Source: Serratia sp. DD3
Lineage (GTDB): Bacteria > Pseudomonadota > Gammaproteobacteria > Enterobacterales > Enterobacteriaceae
Direction of reading: 5' to 3'
Length of the DNA stretch: 64,000 nt
Assembly (NCBI RefSeq): GCF_000496755.2
Contig: NZ_AYKS02000084.1
Coordinates: forward strand, 1 to 64,000
How positions within the stretch are numbered: position 1 is the stretch's first letter; every line of letters begins with the position of its first letter. Position numbers and translations under genes: made by a program. Below, one piece after another: positions 8,604 through 19,500 of this stretch. The notes below the pieces were generated by a model, which was not told the origin of the DNA, searched no databases, and saw only the letters and a list, made by a program, of their open reading frames with translations.

Positions 8604-11069
8604 TTAAATTTTGCAGTAAATATCAGCGCAAGGAGCACCGTTGACTAAACCGGTAGCGTAGGAGTTGGTGATGTTGGGGGTTTCAGATCCAGAATAACCC
8701 AACAAATTACCAACATCTTGATTGCCAGTTACACTTCCTGTGGCATAGCTATTAATAACACTATAAGTTGAACCCCCTCCTACCAATCCGCCGACAGAGG
8801 ATCCGCCAACAACATTTCCGGTAGCATAACTATTAGTTACTGTCCCATTTAACATGCCAACCAATCCCCCAATTGTGAAACTATTCCCCGTTACATGACC
8901 GGTGGCATAAGAATTGGAAATATCAGTAAACATAGCAGCACCCACTAAGCCCCCCAGAATGTAACTGTGTGAACCATTACTGTTTACATTACCTGAAGCA
9001 TGAGCGTTATTAATGCTTACGCGCTCACTATACCCGACTAATCCACCCGATTCAGCGAAGTACATATCGTCGCCCGATCCTTCAATATTTCCTGAGGCAG
9101 AAACATCACTAATCACAGAGTCATATGCGCGGCCAATTAATCCACCCATTGAGCCACTACCTTCAGGAAGGCTAATAACATCACCCGTTGCATGGGCGTT
9201 GTTTAAGGTGGCCCCCCATAACGTCCCGATTAACCCTCCAACTATATTCTTTCCGGAGACCTGTCCACTTGCAGAGACATTATAGATGGTCACATCCTGC
9301 ATATAGGGATGACCTTCAAGACCCTGAGTACGCCCTATCAGCCCACCGACGGTATAAGAACCCGAAACGTCCATACTGCTATGTGCATCAGAGATACGCC
9401 CCCCTTCCTGTAATCCCACTAAACTACCCGCATCACCAACCCCTTCATTGATGCCACCCACAAGGTTGACATTGCGCAGTGTGCCAGTGGAGTAACCGAA
9501 CAACCCAGAGTAATCTCTCGCAGATTGTCTGATAGTCAGATCATTGATGTTATTACCTAAACCAGAAAATACCCCCTGAAATTTGGACATGTTATAGTTT
9601 TCATCGTAATCGCCGCCAACAGGCCTAAATCCTTGCCCATCATTCCATATGGTGGTGATGCTGGCATCAATGGCATTACCTAAAACATAGTAACCGCTTA
9701 AGTTATTTCCCATTGCCTGCAATTGGTCGACATTGTGGATCACGGTGTAATCTTGCCAGTTATTGCTAAAACGGGCATTGGCGCCAGACAACGTGACGGT
9801 TTTACCTTTGGCTAACACATAATCCCCCCCTTCAACAAAAGCCAGGCTGGCATCGCTGCCAAAGGCTCTGAGGTTGGCATTAAGGGCGATATTACTATCA
9901 GCAGCAACTATCATCAGTTGGTTGTTACTGCTCCACAGAATATCATTGCCAACGGTGAGATCACCGCTGTCGCTAACCAACTCCACATGGGTGTTGCTGA
10001 GATTGTTACTCACGGCACGGGCAGAGACTTTATTGCTGCTGGTACTGTCATTCACATTAAGCTGAGGGGCGGTGATGTTCCAGGTCCCAGTGTCACCACT
10101 GGTAGCACGGGTAGTCACTACCGCAGTGGAAGTGACATTCACTCCCTGACCGCTGACGTCGACTGAACCGCCGTTGCCGCCATTAGCCGCGCTAGCGTCG
10201 AGTTTACCGCTCACATTGACCACACCTTGCTGTGTGCTGGAAAGCAGAATATGGCCGGATTTATTGCTCAAGGTTTGTGCTTGCAGCGTGCCGGTGTTAT
10301 TGACCACATTTTGCAGCACATTGCCGTTGGCGTAAGAAGCAGTCAGGGCAATTTTACCCCCATCAGCCTGGATAACACCGCTGTTTTGCGCCAACGCATT
10401 AGCGGCGCTGCCAGTGACTTGAATATTCACCAGACCATCACCCGCAAAATCGAGCGTTGTTGCTTTACCCGCAGCCAGTTTCACCGAGCCAACGTTAGCT
10501 TTGATTGTGCCTTGGTTACTGACTTGACCGCCCAGTAACACCACCGCTCCGCCATCAGTGGCGGTGATGGTGCCTTGGTTAGTTACGCCATTAGGGGAGC
10601 TGCTGCTGCTGGTGAAATTATATTTACCCAGTCCGAAATTGTTGGTGCTGAGATCCTGAGTCGAGGCGACCAGGCCACCGACATTCACCTGCGCTGTGCT
10701 ACCAAACAGTATGCCGTTAGGGTTGACCAAAAACACGCGACCATTGGAACTCAACTGCCCCATGATTTGTGAACCATTGGTACCTACCACGCGGTTAAGG
10801 GCAATAGAACTGGTTTGGGGTTGTTGAAACGTAACTTTATTACCCGCAGCGATATCAAAACTTTGCCAATCAATTGCAAGCTTGTCGGTGTTTTGATTAA
10901 TCTGTAATTGCTGCGCACTTGGTTGAGTAATGGTACCGGTACCGAGTTTTATCGTGCCGTTGGTAGGTAAATCAGCAGCGAATGCGCTATGTACGGTTAA
11001 AGCACTGAGTATTGCTAAAGTTGATTTATTAAAAACAAAAGACAGCTTATTCCATTTATTTACTTTCAT
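8604..11069 (-). CDS. TpsA exoprotein 1: filamentous-hemagglutinin-type secretion domain plus GLUG repeats
   Basis: The 821-aa predicted secreted beta-helix protein has an extended signal sequence of about 31 residues (HSAFA-ADL). The conserved TPS domain (about 32-280) contains LNRVVG and NPNGILFG (NPNG at 116-119), which the TpsB partner recognises. A linker with a TVIHNVDQLQAM segment precedes about ten GLUG-type repeats from about residue 525 (pattern GGLVG...I.NSYATG.V.G). The C-terminus ends CADIYCKI, a two-cysteine loop. It is short for a TpsA and lacks haemolysin or CDI toxin modules, so an adhesin role is most likely. A GGAG ribosome site precedes the ATG. Closely similar to the second copy at 12832. 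Confidence 0.88.
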   Translation of the reverse strand: MKVNKWNKLSFVFNKSTLAILSALTVHSAFAADLPTNGTIKLGTGTITQPSAQQLQINQNTDKLAIDWQSFDIAAGNKVTFQQPQTSSIALNRVVGTNGSQIMGQLSSNGRVFLVNPNGILFGSTAQVNVGGLVASTQDLSTNNFGLGKYNFTSSSSSPNGVTNQGTITATDGGAVVLLGGQVSNQGTIKANVGSVKLAAGKATTLDFAGDGLVNIQVTGSAANALAQNSGVIQADGGKIALTASYANGNVLQNVVNNTGTLQAQTLSNKSGHILLSSTQQGVVNVSGKLDASAANGGNGGSVDVSGQGVNVTSTAVVTTRATSGDTGTWNITAPQLNVNDSTSSNKVSARAVSNNLSNTHVELVSDSGDLTVGNDILWSSNNQLMIVAADSNIALNANLRAFGSDASLAFVEGGDYVLAKGKTVTLSGANARFSNNWQDYTVIHNVDQLQAMGNNLSGYYVLGNAIDASITTIWNDGQGFRPVGGDYDENYNMSKFQGVFSGLGNNINDLTIRQSARDYSGLFGYSTGTLRNVNLVGGINEGVGDAGSLVGLQEGGRISDAHSSMDVSGSYTVGGLIGRTQGLEGHPYMQDVTIYNVSASGQVSGKNIVGGLIGTLWGATLNNAHATGDVISLPEGSGSMGGLIGRAYDSVISDVSASGNIEGSGDDMYFAESGGLVGYSERVSINNAHASGNVNSNGSHSYILGGLVGAAMFTDISNSYATGHVTGNSFTIGGLVGMLNGTVTNSYATGNVVGGSSVGGLVGGGSTYSVINSYATGSVTGNQDVGNLLGYSGSETPNITNSYATGLVNGAPCADIYCKI

Positions 11070-12016
11070 TACACGAACTCCATCTATCCATTGAAAGAAC
11101 TAAAAGTATAATTCAGGAGGTAGGTTCAAATACGTCATCAGGCGTGACAAACGGCGCCATTCCATTAAGAGTTTTCCCCCTAATCAGTGAGCATGCTTGG
11201 TCTTTCCACGTTGAAGATCAGGTATTGCGCAATGAAAATGTTTATCATCACTTAATACATAAACGAATTTGAACCCTTGCAAGATACTTCTCATTCATAG
11301 AGCTTGTCAATGTCGTTTTCACCTAAATGGCATTCATTGTGGCTAGATTACCCAGGTTGTGTCGGATTAAGATGATCTCACATAAAATTTTGTTCATATT
11401 CAGTTTTTCCCGCCAAAATATTCAAACCGCAAAGAATTATCTCGTCCGTATTACTCCTTCAGGGCTTGTATTTAGTATATTTTCGGGTGTCTCACTTAAG
11501 CCCTCAGCTTTCACAGGTTTCTTTCGTAAGAGCATGAGCTTGGCTACGCACTTTTTTATTGCCTTTTTTCGAATAAATATACTTATTTTTTAGTTTAGCT
11601 TAGCTTTAAATAAGGTTTTCTTTATCGAATTTAGAAGGCATGTATAACCATTTCTTTATTAATTGATTGAGTATAGTACATTTCAATTATAACAAGAAAA
11701 ACATTGTCTAATTATTGATCAAGTTACGTTCTCACCTGGGTACCAACACTTCAGCTCAAATCATTCTCAATACAACAAGCTCGAGTAATAAATCATCACT
11801 ATTCTGGTAGGGGAAATATCTGAATAAACGGTTAGCCTAATTGTTTGTCACTGGCTCATGTTATTACGACACCAGGGCAACCCCATAAAGGGTTAAAAAG
11901 TATTCTGCAGTCCCCATCCTGCGTTAATTACTTGTTCTAAGAAATCTGTAGTCGCCCGAGGTTGTGGTATTGGGGCCACTCCCTTGCGAACAGGAGTGGT
12001 TCCACTGGCCTCAGGT
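11070..12016. other. Intergenic region between the two TPS copies
   Basis: 11070-11380 is the tpsA1 upstream region and is conserved with 15310-15625 upstream of tpsA2, including a TATACT (minus strand, 11105-11110) and blocks around 11205-11285. It probably holds the promoter. 11380-11865 is AT-rich, is not found in the other copy, and has no supportable gene. 11865-12016 corresponds to the 3' flank of copy 1. Confidence 0.5.
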
Positions 12017-12075
12017 TATTTCTTCACAGCCAGCCACTGCTCGATAATCTTCTGGTACTCTCCGGCGGCTTTGGA
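12017..12075 (-). pseudogene. Short copy of the solute-binding-protein C-terminal fragment
   Basis: Encodes KAAGEYQKIIEQWLAVKK and a stop on the minus strand, matching the end of the remnant at 6429-6665. It is cut at about 12075, where sequence from the middle of tpsB is joined directly. It has only about 19 codons and cannot be functional. Confidence 0.6.
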
Positions 12076-12629
12076 AAGTTTTCAATTGCCAAGCCGGGGT
12101 TATCGCGTAACGCAACTCCAGATTGGTCATCCAGCCTTGGTCACCGCTGGCCTCTCCAGAGGCATAAGCCCGCACGCCATTAACCCCTCCCAGCGAAAAT
12201 TGTTCTGATGAATCGAGGTTTTTCGACGCTAACTGACCACTGAACTGGCTATAGAAACTCCAGTTCTCACTAAGCATCTGTAGGCGCAAGGCGGTCAAGT
12301 TGAATTTGCTGAAGTTACCCGCCGTGCGCGCGGTTTGACTGTCGTTTTGCGCGTTGGCCGGATCGGCAAGCTCCAGATTGCCGTTACTGACACTGGCGGA
12401 AACAAAGTTCAACTCACCACCAGCGACGCTATCCTGGCTGTTGGCAGTTAAATTGGCAGTCCATAACTGGCTGTTTTTTTGTTTTGTGCGTCGAATAAAT
12501 CGATATCATCGGGTAACCGTTTGTCATCAAACTGCAACTGGCTACTGCTGAAGCTCAGCAACAGAGAAAACACAGTGCAGGTCTTCCGTGATGGGGAGTA
12601 GCGCAAGAGGGTTTTTTAATTTTTTCCAT
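12076..12629 (-). pseudogene. Decayed second tpsB
   Basis: Remnant of a TpsB transporter gene nearly identical to parts of 6692-8401. It keeps the start region (ATG at 12629, then MEKIKK) and a central piece of the barrel including SLGGVNGVRAY. It has lost the POTRA-encoding half (junction near 12546, with ACTG shared by both break sides) and the C-terminal strands (junction near 12075). Single-base losses relative to copy 1 shift the frame near codon 7 and in the T run near 12473. It cannot make an exporter, so TpsA2 must rely on the intact TpsB at 6692 or go unexported. Confidence 0.85.
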
Positions 12630-12786
12630 GGTATGACCCAATAAATTCCATCTATGTGGCGCAATGCGGGTCATAAGGGTTATCAACTGGCCAATATCCC
12701 TTCCGACTTCTCCTGTCTGAAACAGGTATTCGAGCCGCCGTTAGCCCAGTGCACAGCACCCCGTTACTAACGCTGAATAAACGACT

Positions 12787-12810
12787 AAAAAGCCCGAACA
12801 CGTCGGGCTT
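12787..12810 (-). terminator. Intrinsic terminator after tpsA2
   Basis: AAGCCCGA (12790-12797) pairs with TCGGGCTT (12803-12810) around ACACG. T-rich on the minus strand after the stem, 21 bases downstream of the tpsA2 stop. Same structure as at 8559 with a changed loop. Confidence 0.75.
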
Positions 12811-12831
12811 GGAGTCAGCTAAATATCACTG

Positions 12832-15309
12832 TTAAATTTTGCAGTAAATATCAGCGCAAGGAGCACCGTTGACTAAACCGGTAGCGTAGGAGTTGGTGAT
12901 ATTGGCTTCATAAGAAAGACCTAACAAACTGCCAACATCTTCACTGCCAGTTACACTGCCTGTGGCATAGCTATTAATAATAGTAGAATCTGAAGCAGAG
13001 CCTATCAATCCACCAACAGAGGATCCGCCAATAACATTTCCGTTAGCATAACTATTAGTTACTGCCCCCCCCCATAACATGCCAACCAATCCCCCAATCG
13101 AGCCACCACTACCACTACCACCACTGACATGGCCAGTGGCATAAGAATTGGAAATATCAGTTTGCATAGCGGCACCCACTAAGCCACCCAGAATGATACT
13201 CCCTGAATTATTATCTAGATGATTACCGTTTATATTACCTGATGCGTGAGCATTATTAATGGTTACGCGCTCATTATACCCGACTAATCCACCCGCTTCA
13301 GCTAAGTACATATCGTCGTTCCAGCCTTCAATATTTCCTGAGGCAGAAGCATCACTAATCACAGAATCGTATGCACGGCCAATTAATCCGCCCACACCTG
13401 AATGACCAAAGACATCACCCGTTGCTTGGGCGTTGTTTAAGCTGGTTCCCCATAACTGCCCGATTAACCCACCGACTATAAACGAGCCTGTGACTTGCCC
13501 GCTTGCTGAGACATTATAAATGTTAATGTCTTGAGTGTATTGAATATAATTAACACTCTGAGTTTGCCCTATCAGCCCTCCGACGGCATTATAACCCGAA
13601 ACGTCCATACTGCTATGTGCATCAGAGATACGCCCCCCCTCTTGTGTACCTACTAAACTACCTGCAGAATAATAACTCTCTCCCGATTCATTGATGCCAC
13701 CGACAAGATTCACATTACGCAGTGTGCCTGCGGAGTAACCGAACAACCCAGAGTTACCTCTTGTAGATTGTCTGATAGTCAGATCAATGATGTTATTGCC
13801 TAAACCAGAAAATACGCCTTGAAACTTAGAAGTGACATAGTTGTTATCAACATCACCTCCAACAGGCCTAAATCCTTGCCCCTCATTCCATAGCGCGGTG
13901 ATGCTGGCATCAATAGCATTACCTAAAACATAGTAACCGCTTAAGTTATTTCCCATCGCCTGCAATTGGTCAACATTGTGGATCACGGTGTAATCTTGCC
14001 AGTTATTGCTAAAACGGGCATTGGCGCCAGACAAAGTAACGATTTTACCGTTGGCTAATACATAATCACCGCCTTCAGCAAAAACCAGGCTGGCGTTGTT
14101 GCCAAAGGCTCTGAGGTTAGCATTAAGGGCGATATTGTTATCAGCAACCAGCATCAGTTGGTTATTGCTGCTCCACAGAATATCATTGCCAACGGTGAGG
14201 TCACCGCTCTCGCTGACCAACGCCACATGGGTGTTGTTGAGATTGTTACTCACGGCACGTGCAGAGACTTTATTGCTGCTGGCGCTGTCATTCACATTGA
14301 GCTGAGGGGCGGTGATGGCCCAGGTCCCGGTGTCACCATTAGTACCACGGGTGTTCACTACTGCAGTGGAAGTGATATTCACTCCCTGACCGCTGACGTC
14401 CACTGAACCGCCGTTGCCGCCATTAGCCGCGCTGGCATCGAGTTTACCGCTAACATTGACCACACCTTGCTGTGTGCCAGAAAGCACAATACGGCCAGAT
14501 TTATTGCTCAAGGTTTGTGCTTGCAAAGTACCGGTGTTATTGACCACATTTTGCAGCACATTGCCGTTGGCGTAAGAAGCAGTCAGGGCAATTTCCCCCC
14601 CATCAGCCTGGATAACACCGCTGTTTTGCGCCAACGCATTAGCGGCACTGCCAGTGACTTGAATATTTACCAGACCATCACCCGCGAAATCGAGTGTTGT
14701 CGCTTTACCCGCACCCAATTTGACCGAGCCAAGGTTAGCTTTGATTGTGCCTTGGTTACTGACTTGACCACCCAGTAACACCACCGCACCGCCATCAGTG
14801 GCGGTGATAGTGCCTTGGTTGGTTACGCTATTAGGGGAACTACTGCTACTGGTGAAATTATATTTACCCAGTGAAAAATTGGTGGTGCTGAGATCCTGAG
14901 TCGACGCGACCAGGCCACCGACATTCACCTGTGCCGAGCTGCCGAAAAGTATACCGTTAGGGTTGACCAAAAACACGCGGCCATTGGAACTCAACTGCCC
15001 CATGATTTGTGACCCATTGGTGCCAACCACGCGGTTGAGGGCAATAGAACTGCTTTTGGGTTGTTGAAACGTAACTTTATTACCCGCGGCAATATCAAAA
15101 CTTTGCCAATCAATTGCGAGCTTGTCGGTATTTTGATTAATCTGTAGTTGCTGTGCACTGGGTTGAGTAATGGTACCGGTACCGAGTTTTATCGTACCGT
15201 TAGTAGGTAAATCAGCAGCGAAGGCACTATGAATGGTTAAAGCACTGAGTATTGCTAAAGTTGATTTATTAAAAACAAAATACTGCTTATTCCATTTATT
15301 CGTTTTCAT
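12832..15309 (-). CDS. TpsA exoprotein 2: filamentous-hemagglutinin-type secretion domain plus GLUG repeats
   Basis: The 825-aa paralogue of the protein at 8604-11069 has the same order: signal sequence ending near residue 31, TPS domain with NPNGILFG, linker, about ten GLUG-type repeats, and the C-terminal CADIYCKI. The first 480 or so residues differ from copy 1 only by scattered substitutions and a single-residue deletion. The repeat half shows many substitutions and several insertions or deletions between the GLUG cores, for example extra residues around NGNHLDNNSGS and SGGSGSGGS. No frame damage is visible, which suggests selection despite the loss of its own tpsB. Likely exported by the TpsB at 6692, because the recognised secretion domain is nearly the same. 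Confidence 0.87.
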   Translation of the reverse strand: MKTNKWNKQYFVFNKSTLAILSALTIHSAFAADLPTNGTIKLGTGTITQPSAQQLQINQNTDKLAIDWQSFDIAAGNKVTFQQPKSSSIALNRVVGTNGSQIMGQLSSNGRVFLVNPNGILFGSSAQVNVGGLVASTQDLSTTNFSLGKYNFTSSSSSPNSVTNQGTITATDGGAVVLLGGQVSNQGTIKANLGSVKLGAGKATTLDFAGDGLVNIQVTGSAANALAQNSGVIQADGGEIALTASYANGNVLQNVVNNTGTLQAQTLSNKSGRIVLSGTQQGVVNVSGKLDASAANGGNGGSVDVSGQGVNITSTAVVNTRGTNGDTGTWAITAPQLNVNDSASSNKVSARAVSNNLNNTHVALVSESGDLTVGNDILWSSNNQLMLVADNNIALNANLRAFGNNASLVFAEGGDYVLANGKIVTLSGANARFSNNWQDYTVIHNVDQLQAMGNNLSGYYVLGNAIDASITALWNEGQGFRPVGGDVDNNYVTSKFQGVFSGLGNNIIDLTIRQSTRGNSGLFGYSAGTLRNVNLVGGINESGESYYSAGSLVGTQEGGRISDAHSSMDVSGYNAVGGLIGQTQSVNYIQYTQDINIYNVSASGQVTGSFIVGGLIGQLWGTSLNNAQATGDVFGHSGVGGLIGRAYDSVISDASASGNIEGWNDDMYLAEAGGLVGYNERVTINNAHASGNINGNHLDNNSGSIILGGLVGAAMQTDISNSYATGHVSGGSGSGGSIGGLVGMLWGGAVTNSYANGNVIGGSSVGGLIGSASDSTIINSYATGSVTGSEDVGSLLGLSYEANITNSYATGLVNGAPCADIYCKI

Positions 15310-15611
15310 TACACTAACTCCATCTATCCATTGAAAGATCTAAAAGTATAATTTCAAAGCGAGTTTCAAATACGTCATCAGGCGTGACAAACAATGCTAT
15401 CGCATTAAGAGTTAATCACCCTAATCGATGACTATGCTTGGTTTTTCCACGTTGAAGATCAGGTATTGCGCAATGAAAATATTTATCATTACTTAATACA
15501 TAAACGAATTTCAACCCTTGCAAGATACTTTGCGTACTTACCGTTTGTCAATGTGGTTTGCGCCTGAAGGGTATTTAACTAGCTAGTTTATCCAGGTTAG
15601 ATCCTATTAAG

Positions 15612-15682
15612 ATGAACTTATGTAAGCTCATCGGGATTCTCTCTATTGCCGACTTCAAGCAATTCGAAGTATTTTGGGTATA
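15612..15682. repeat. Partial ERIC element (right half)
   Basis: ATGTAAGCTCATCGGGATTC followed by CAATTCGAAGTATTTTGGGTATA matches the right half of ERIC including its terminus. The left half is missing. It sits at the boundary of the duplicated TPS unit, between the tpsA2 upstream region and serS. Confidence 0.75.
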
Positions 15683-15685
15683 AAA

Positions 15686-15710
15686 GCAAAAAGCGCCCGC
15701 AGGCGCTTTT
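15686..15710 (-). terminator. Intrinsic terminator of serS
   Basis: AAAAGCGCC (15689-15697) pairs with GGCGCTTTT (15702-15710). The minus-strand stem is followed by TTTTTGCTTTT. It lies 25 bases after the serS stop. Confidence 0.85.
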
Positions 15711-15735
15711 AATAGAGAATAGCGTTCAACTAGAA

Positions 15736-17061
<1,326 letters not shown>

Positions 17062-17066
17062 CTATT

Positions 17067-17245
17067 TATACTCTTCATACTTCAAGCTGCTTGGGTGTTA
17101 GCTGCACTCTGTCACCCCAGCCACATAGTCAGCTATGCTCCTGAGGTTCACCCTGTGCGGGCCAGCACAAGTGCTGTTCAAACGGTTCCTGACCGATTTG
17201 TCCATCGCTGGCCGCCTGCAAGCAACTCGAATTATTTTGGGTATA
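17067..17245. repeat. ERIC element with internal insertion (179 bp)
   Basis: Canonical ERIC ends (TATACTCTTCATACTTCAAG and CAACTCGAATTATTTTGGGT) enclose the core plus about 50 extra bases. The insertion includes 17159-17182, which is shared with the degenerate ERIC at 4964-4987. It lies between serS and rarA; the whole 17029-17393 gap has no gene. Confidence 0.88.
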
Positions 17246-17393
17246 GTATTTAAGTCATAAAACTATGGGCTTCTTTCACTTACGATTTTGGCTTATCAGC
17301 CCCCTGAGAGCACTGGGTTAACCATTACCTACAGCCGGGGATAAACCCCGCTAAAAGAAGCGTTATGCCGCTAACCTTACCGCAACAATGGCA

Positions 17394-18737
17394 CTAGCGG
17401 TAGCGTTTTGTCGGGCTATTTTGATCCTGCTCAGCGAGCCATTGCAACTTTTCACCAATTTTACCTTCCAGACCACGCGCGGTCGGATGATAGTAACGGG
17501 TAGCAGCCATTTCTGGTGGGAAATAACACTCCCCAGCAGCATATGCATTAGCTTCATCATGGGCATAACGATATTCTGCCCCCAATCCCATCTCTTTCAT
17601 CAATTTGGTTGGGGCATTGCGCAAATGTTCCGGTACGTCATAATCCACCAACTCCTTGGCATCATGCATCGCCGCTTTAAAGGCGCTATAAACGGCGTTA
17701 CTTTTCGGCGCGCAAGCCAGATAAACAATCGCCTGAGCAATCGCCCGTTCCCCTTCTGCTGGCCCAACACGGGTAAAGCAATCCCACGCGGCAATAGCCA
17801 CTTGCATCCCCCGGGGATCGGCATTACCAACATCTTCAGAGGCGATGGCTAACAAGCGGCGTGCGACATACAGCGGATCACCCCCGGCAGTAATGATACG
17901 GGCATACCAATAGAGCGCTGCATCGGGTGCCGACCCGCGTACCGATTTATGCAGCGCAGAGATCAGGTCGTAATAACGGTCACCTTTATTATCAAAACGC
18001 GCGCTACGCTCCCCCGAAACTTCCTTCAGCAAGGTTGGCGTCAGCACACGCATGCCTTTGCTGTCTATCTCGGCCATATCAGCCATCATTTCAAGGCTGT
18101 TTAAAGCACGACGTGCATCCCCCGCCACCAATTCCGACAGGATCTGTTTGGTTTCTGGTAGCAGGGTGATGTTCTGGCCGCCAAAGCCACGATCAGGGTC
18201 TTTCATTGCCTGATCCACGACCAGAGCAATATCCTCGGCAGTCAATGCCTTCAGCAAATAAACCCGGGCACGGGAAAGAAGTGCCGAATTGAGTTCAAAA
18301 GAGGGGTTTTCAGTGGTGGCACCAATAAAAGTAATGGTTCCATCTTCAATATGCGGCAAAAAGGCATCCTGCTGGCTCTTATTGAAGCGGTGAACTTCAT
18401 CAACAAACAAGATAGTACGGCGGCCGGCATCACGATTTTGCCGTGCTCGTTCTATAGCCTCACGGATCTCTTTAATGCCCGAAGTGACCGCAGAGATCCG
18501 CTCAACATCTGCCTGCCCATAACGGCCAATCAACTCCGCCAGGGTGGTTTTCCCTGTTCCTGGCGGCCCCCACAAAATCATTGAATGCAGTTGCCCTGCC
18601 TCAATAGCACGTGGCAAAGGCTTGCCCGGCGCCAACAAATGCTGTTGACCAATGTATTGTGCCAGCGTTGTCGGCCGCATACGGGCCGCCAACGGCTGAA
18701 ACTCATTATGAGAAAAATCAAGCGACATGTTACTCAC
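17394..18737 (-). CDS. rarA: Replication-associated recombination protein A (RarA/MgsA), AAA+ ATPase
   Basis: Clamp-loader-like ATPase acting at stalled replication forks. 447 aa. Walker A is GPPGTGKTT, Walker B is [14 protein letters not shown], and the sensor region is [18 protein letters not shown]. The C-terminal tetramerisation domain ends [16 protein letters not shown]...KRYR. The start is taken as GTG at 18737 (giving MSNMSLDF, parallel to the E. coli GTG start), with GAGG eight bases upstream; an ATG four codons in is the alternative. It begins seven bases after the lolA stop, implying co-transcription. Confidence 0.96.
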   Translation of the reverse strand: MSNMSLDFSHNEFQPLAARMRPTTLAQYIGQQHLLAPGKPLPRAIEAGQLHSMILWGPPGTGKTTLAELIGRYGQADVERISAVTSGIKEIREAIERARQNRDAGRRTILFVDEVHRFNKSQQDAFLPHIEDGTITFIGATTENPSFELNSALLSRARVYLLKALTAEDIALVVDQAMKDPDRGFGGQNITLLPETKQILSELVAGDARRALNSLEMMADMAEIDSKGMRVLTPTLLKEVSGERSARFDNKGDRYYDLISALHKSVRGSAPDAALYWYARIITAGGDPLYVARRLLAIASEDVGNADPRGMQVAIAAWDCFTRVGPAEGERAIAQAIVYLACAPKSNAVYSAFKAAMHDAKELVDYDVPEHLRNAPTKLMKEMGLGAEYRYAHDEANAYAAGECYFPPEMAATRYYHPTARGLEGKIGEKLQWLAEQDQNSPTKRYR

Positions 18738-18744
18738 GAACACC

Positions 18745-19356
18745 TCACTGCCGTTGGTCGTCCACCGTCACCCCTTTCGGCAGTGTGAATTTAAACTTGG
18801 CGGCATCAACACGGCTATTCTGCTGGCCTTTCAACTGATAAGCACTACGTTGCCCATCTTGCTCAACCGCAGTAAAGCTCTTGATGGTACCGCTATTGGT
18901 AACGGTAATGGCAAATTGCTTCAGGTTGCCGCTGCTCGCTTTCGGCGTCAGTTCAAATTCATCACCTTTCTGCTTAACGTTGTATTGCTTCCAGTCATTG
19001 GCATCGTTGCGGGTGATCAGCATAAATGGGGTGTTGCCAGTAGCACTTTTCAACCAACTGGCCGTCACTTGCTCAACAAAGGGATTATAGAACCACAGTG
19101 TTTCACCATCAGAAACCAACACACTTTCATCAGGGGAAGTCATATGCCAATTAAACAGATTGGGGCGTTTTACCCATAGCTCGCCTTCACCCTGTTGTAC
19201 CGCGGCACCATCTGCACTGGTTACTGTTTGAGAGAAGCTGGCATGAAAACTGTTTACCTTCGCCAAACGACTCTGTAGATCTTGCGCCGCATCCGCCCAC
19301 ACGGCAGTAGACACCCATCCCGAAAGCAGACAACAGGCAACTAACAGTTTTTTCAT
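18745..19356 (-). CDS. lolA: Outer-membrane lipoprotein carrier protein
   Basis: Periplasmic chaperone that takes lipoproteins from LolCDE in the inner membrane and hands them to LolB at the outer membrane. 203 aa with a signal peptide ([21 protein letters not shown], cleaved before DAA). The mature part has the LolA pattern: [20 protein letters not shown], the conserved arginine-containing [10 protein letters not shown], and [13 protein letters not shown]. Directly upstream of rarA. Usual family length. Confidence 0.97.
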   Translation of the reverse strand: MKKLLVACCLLSGWVSTAVWADAAQDLQSRLAKVNSFHASFSQTVTSADGAAVQQGEGELWVKRPNLFNWHMTSPDESVLVSDGETLWFYNPFVEQVTASWLKSATGNTPFMLITRNDANDWKQYNVKQKGDEFELTPKASSGNLKQFAITVTNSGTIKSFTAVEQDGQRSAYQLKGQQNSRVDAAKFKFTLPKGVTVDDQRQ

Positions 19357-19500
19357 TGTTTCAGTACCTTATGAAATGTATTTATCGCAAAGCAACGCTG
19401 TGCGCATCAAATAACCCTAAACCCCACCACTTTACCTGAAACATTGAGTTGGCAACCAGTGCAATATTCCGATAACCAGCGCGGGTTTACGCATCTTTGC

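Larger units (their letters stand above)
6280..11380. repeat. Tandem duplication, copy 1 (TPS locus)
   Basis: Large direct repeat whose other copy is 11865-15625. The shared stretch begins near AGGGCAACCCCAT(G/A)AAGGG. It runs through the solute-binding-protein fragment, tpsB and tpsA, and ends in the tpsA upstream region (shared up to about GGATTAAGATGA, near 11380). This copy retains the complete tpsB. Confidence 0.85.
11865..15625. repeat. Tandem duplication, copy 2 (TPS locus, internally deleted)
   Basis: Direct-repeat partner of 6280-11380. Relative to copy 1 it lacks the segments equivalent to about 6486-6906 and 7382-8320. The first joins the solute-binding fragment to the middle of tpsB and the second removes the N-terminal half of tpsB. 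The tpsA gene and its upstream region are complete. Confidence 0.85.

Noticed and set aside
11327..11593. 88-codon open frame in the spacer between the TPS copies
   Set aside because: AT-rich, no ribosome site or motif, and not conserved in the corresponding region of the other copy.
12011..12412. Open frame reading as a partial barrel protein
   Set aside because: It is the central piece of the decayed tpsB read through a deletion junction into the solute-binding fragment; not a separate gene.
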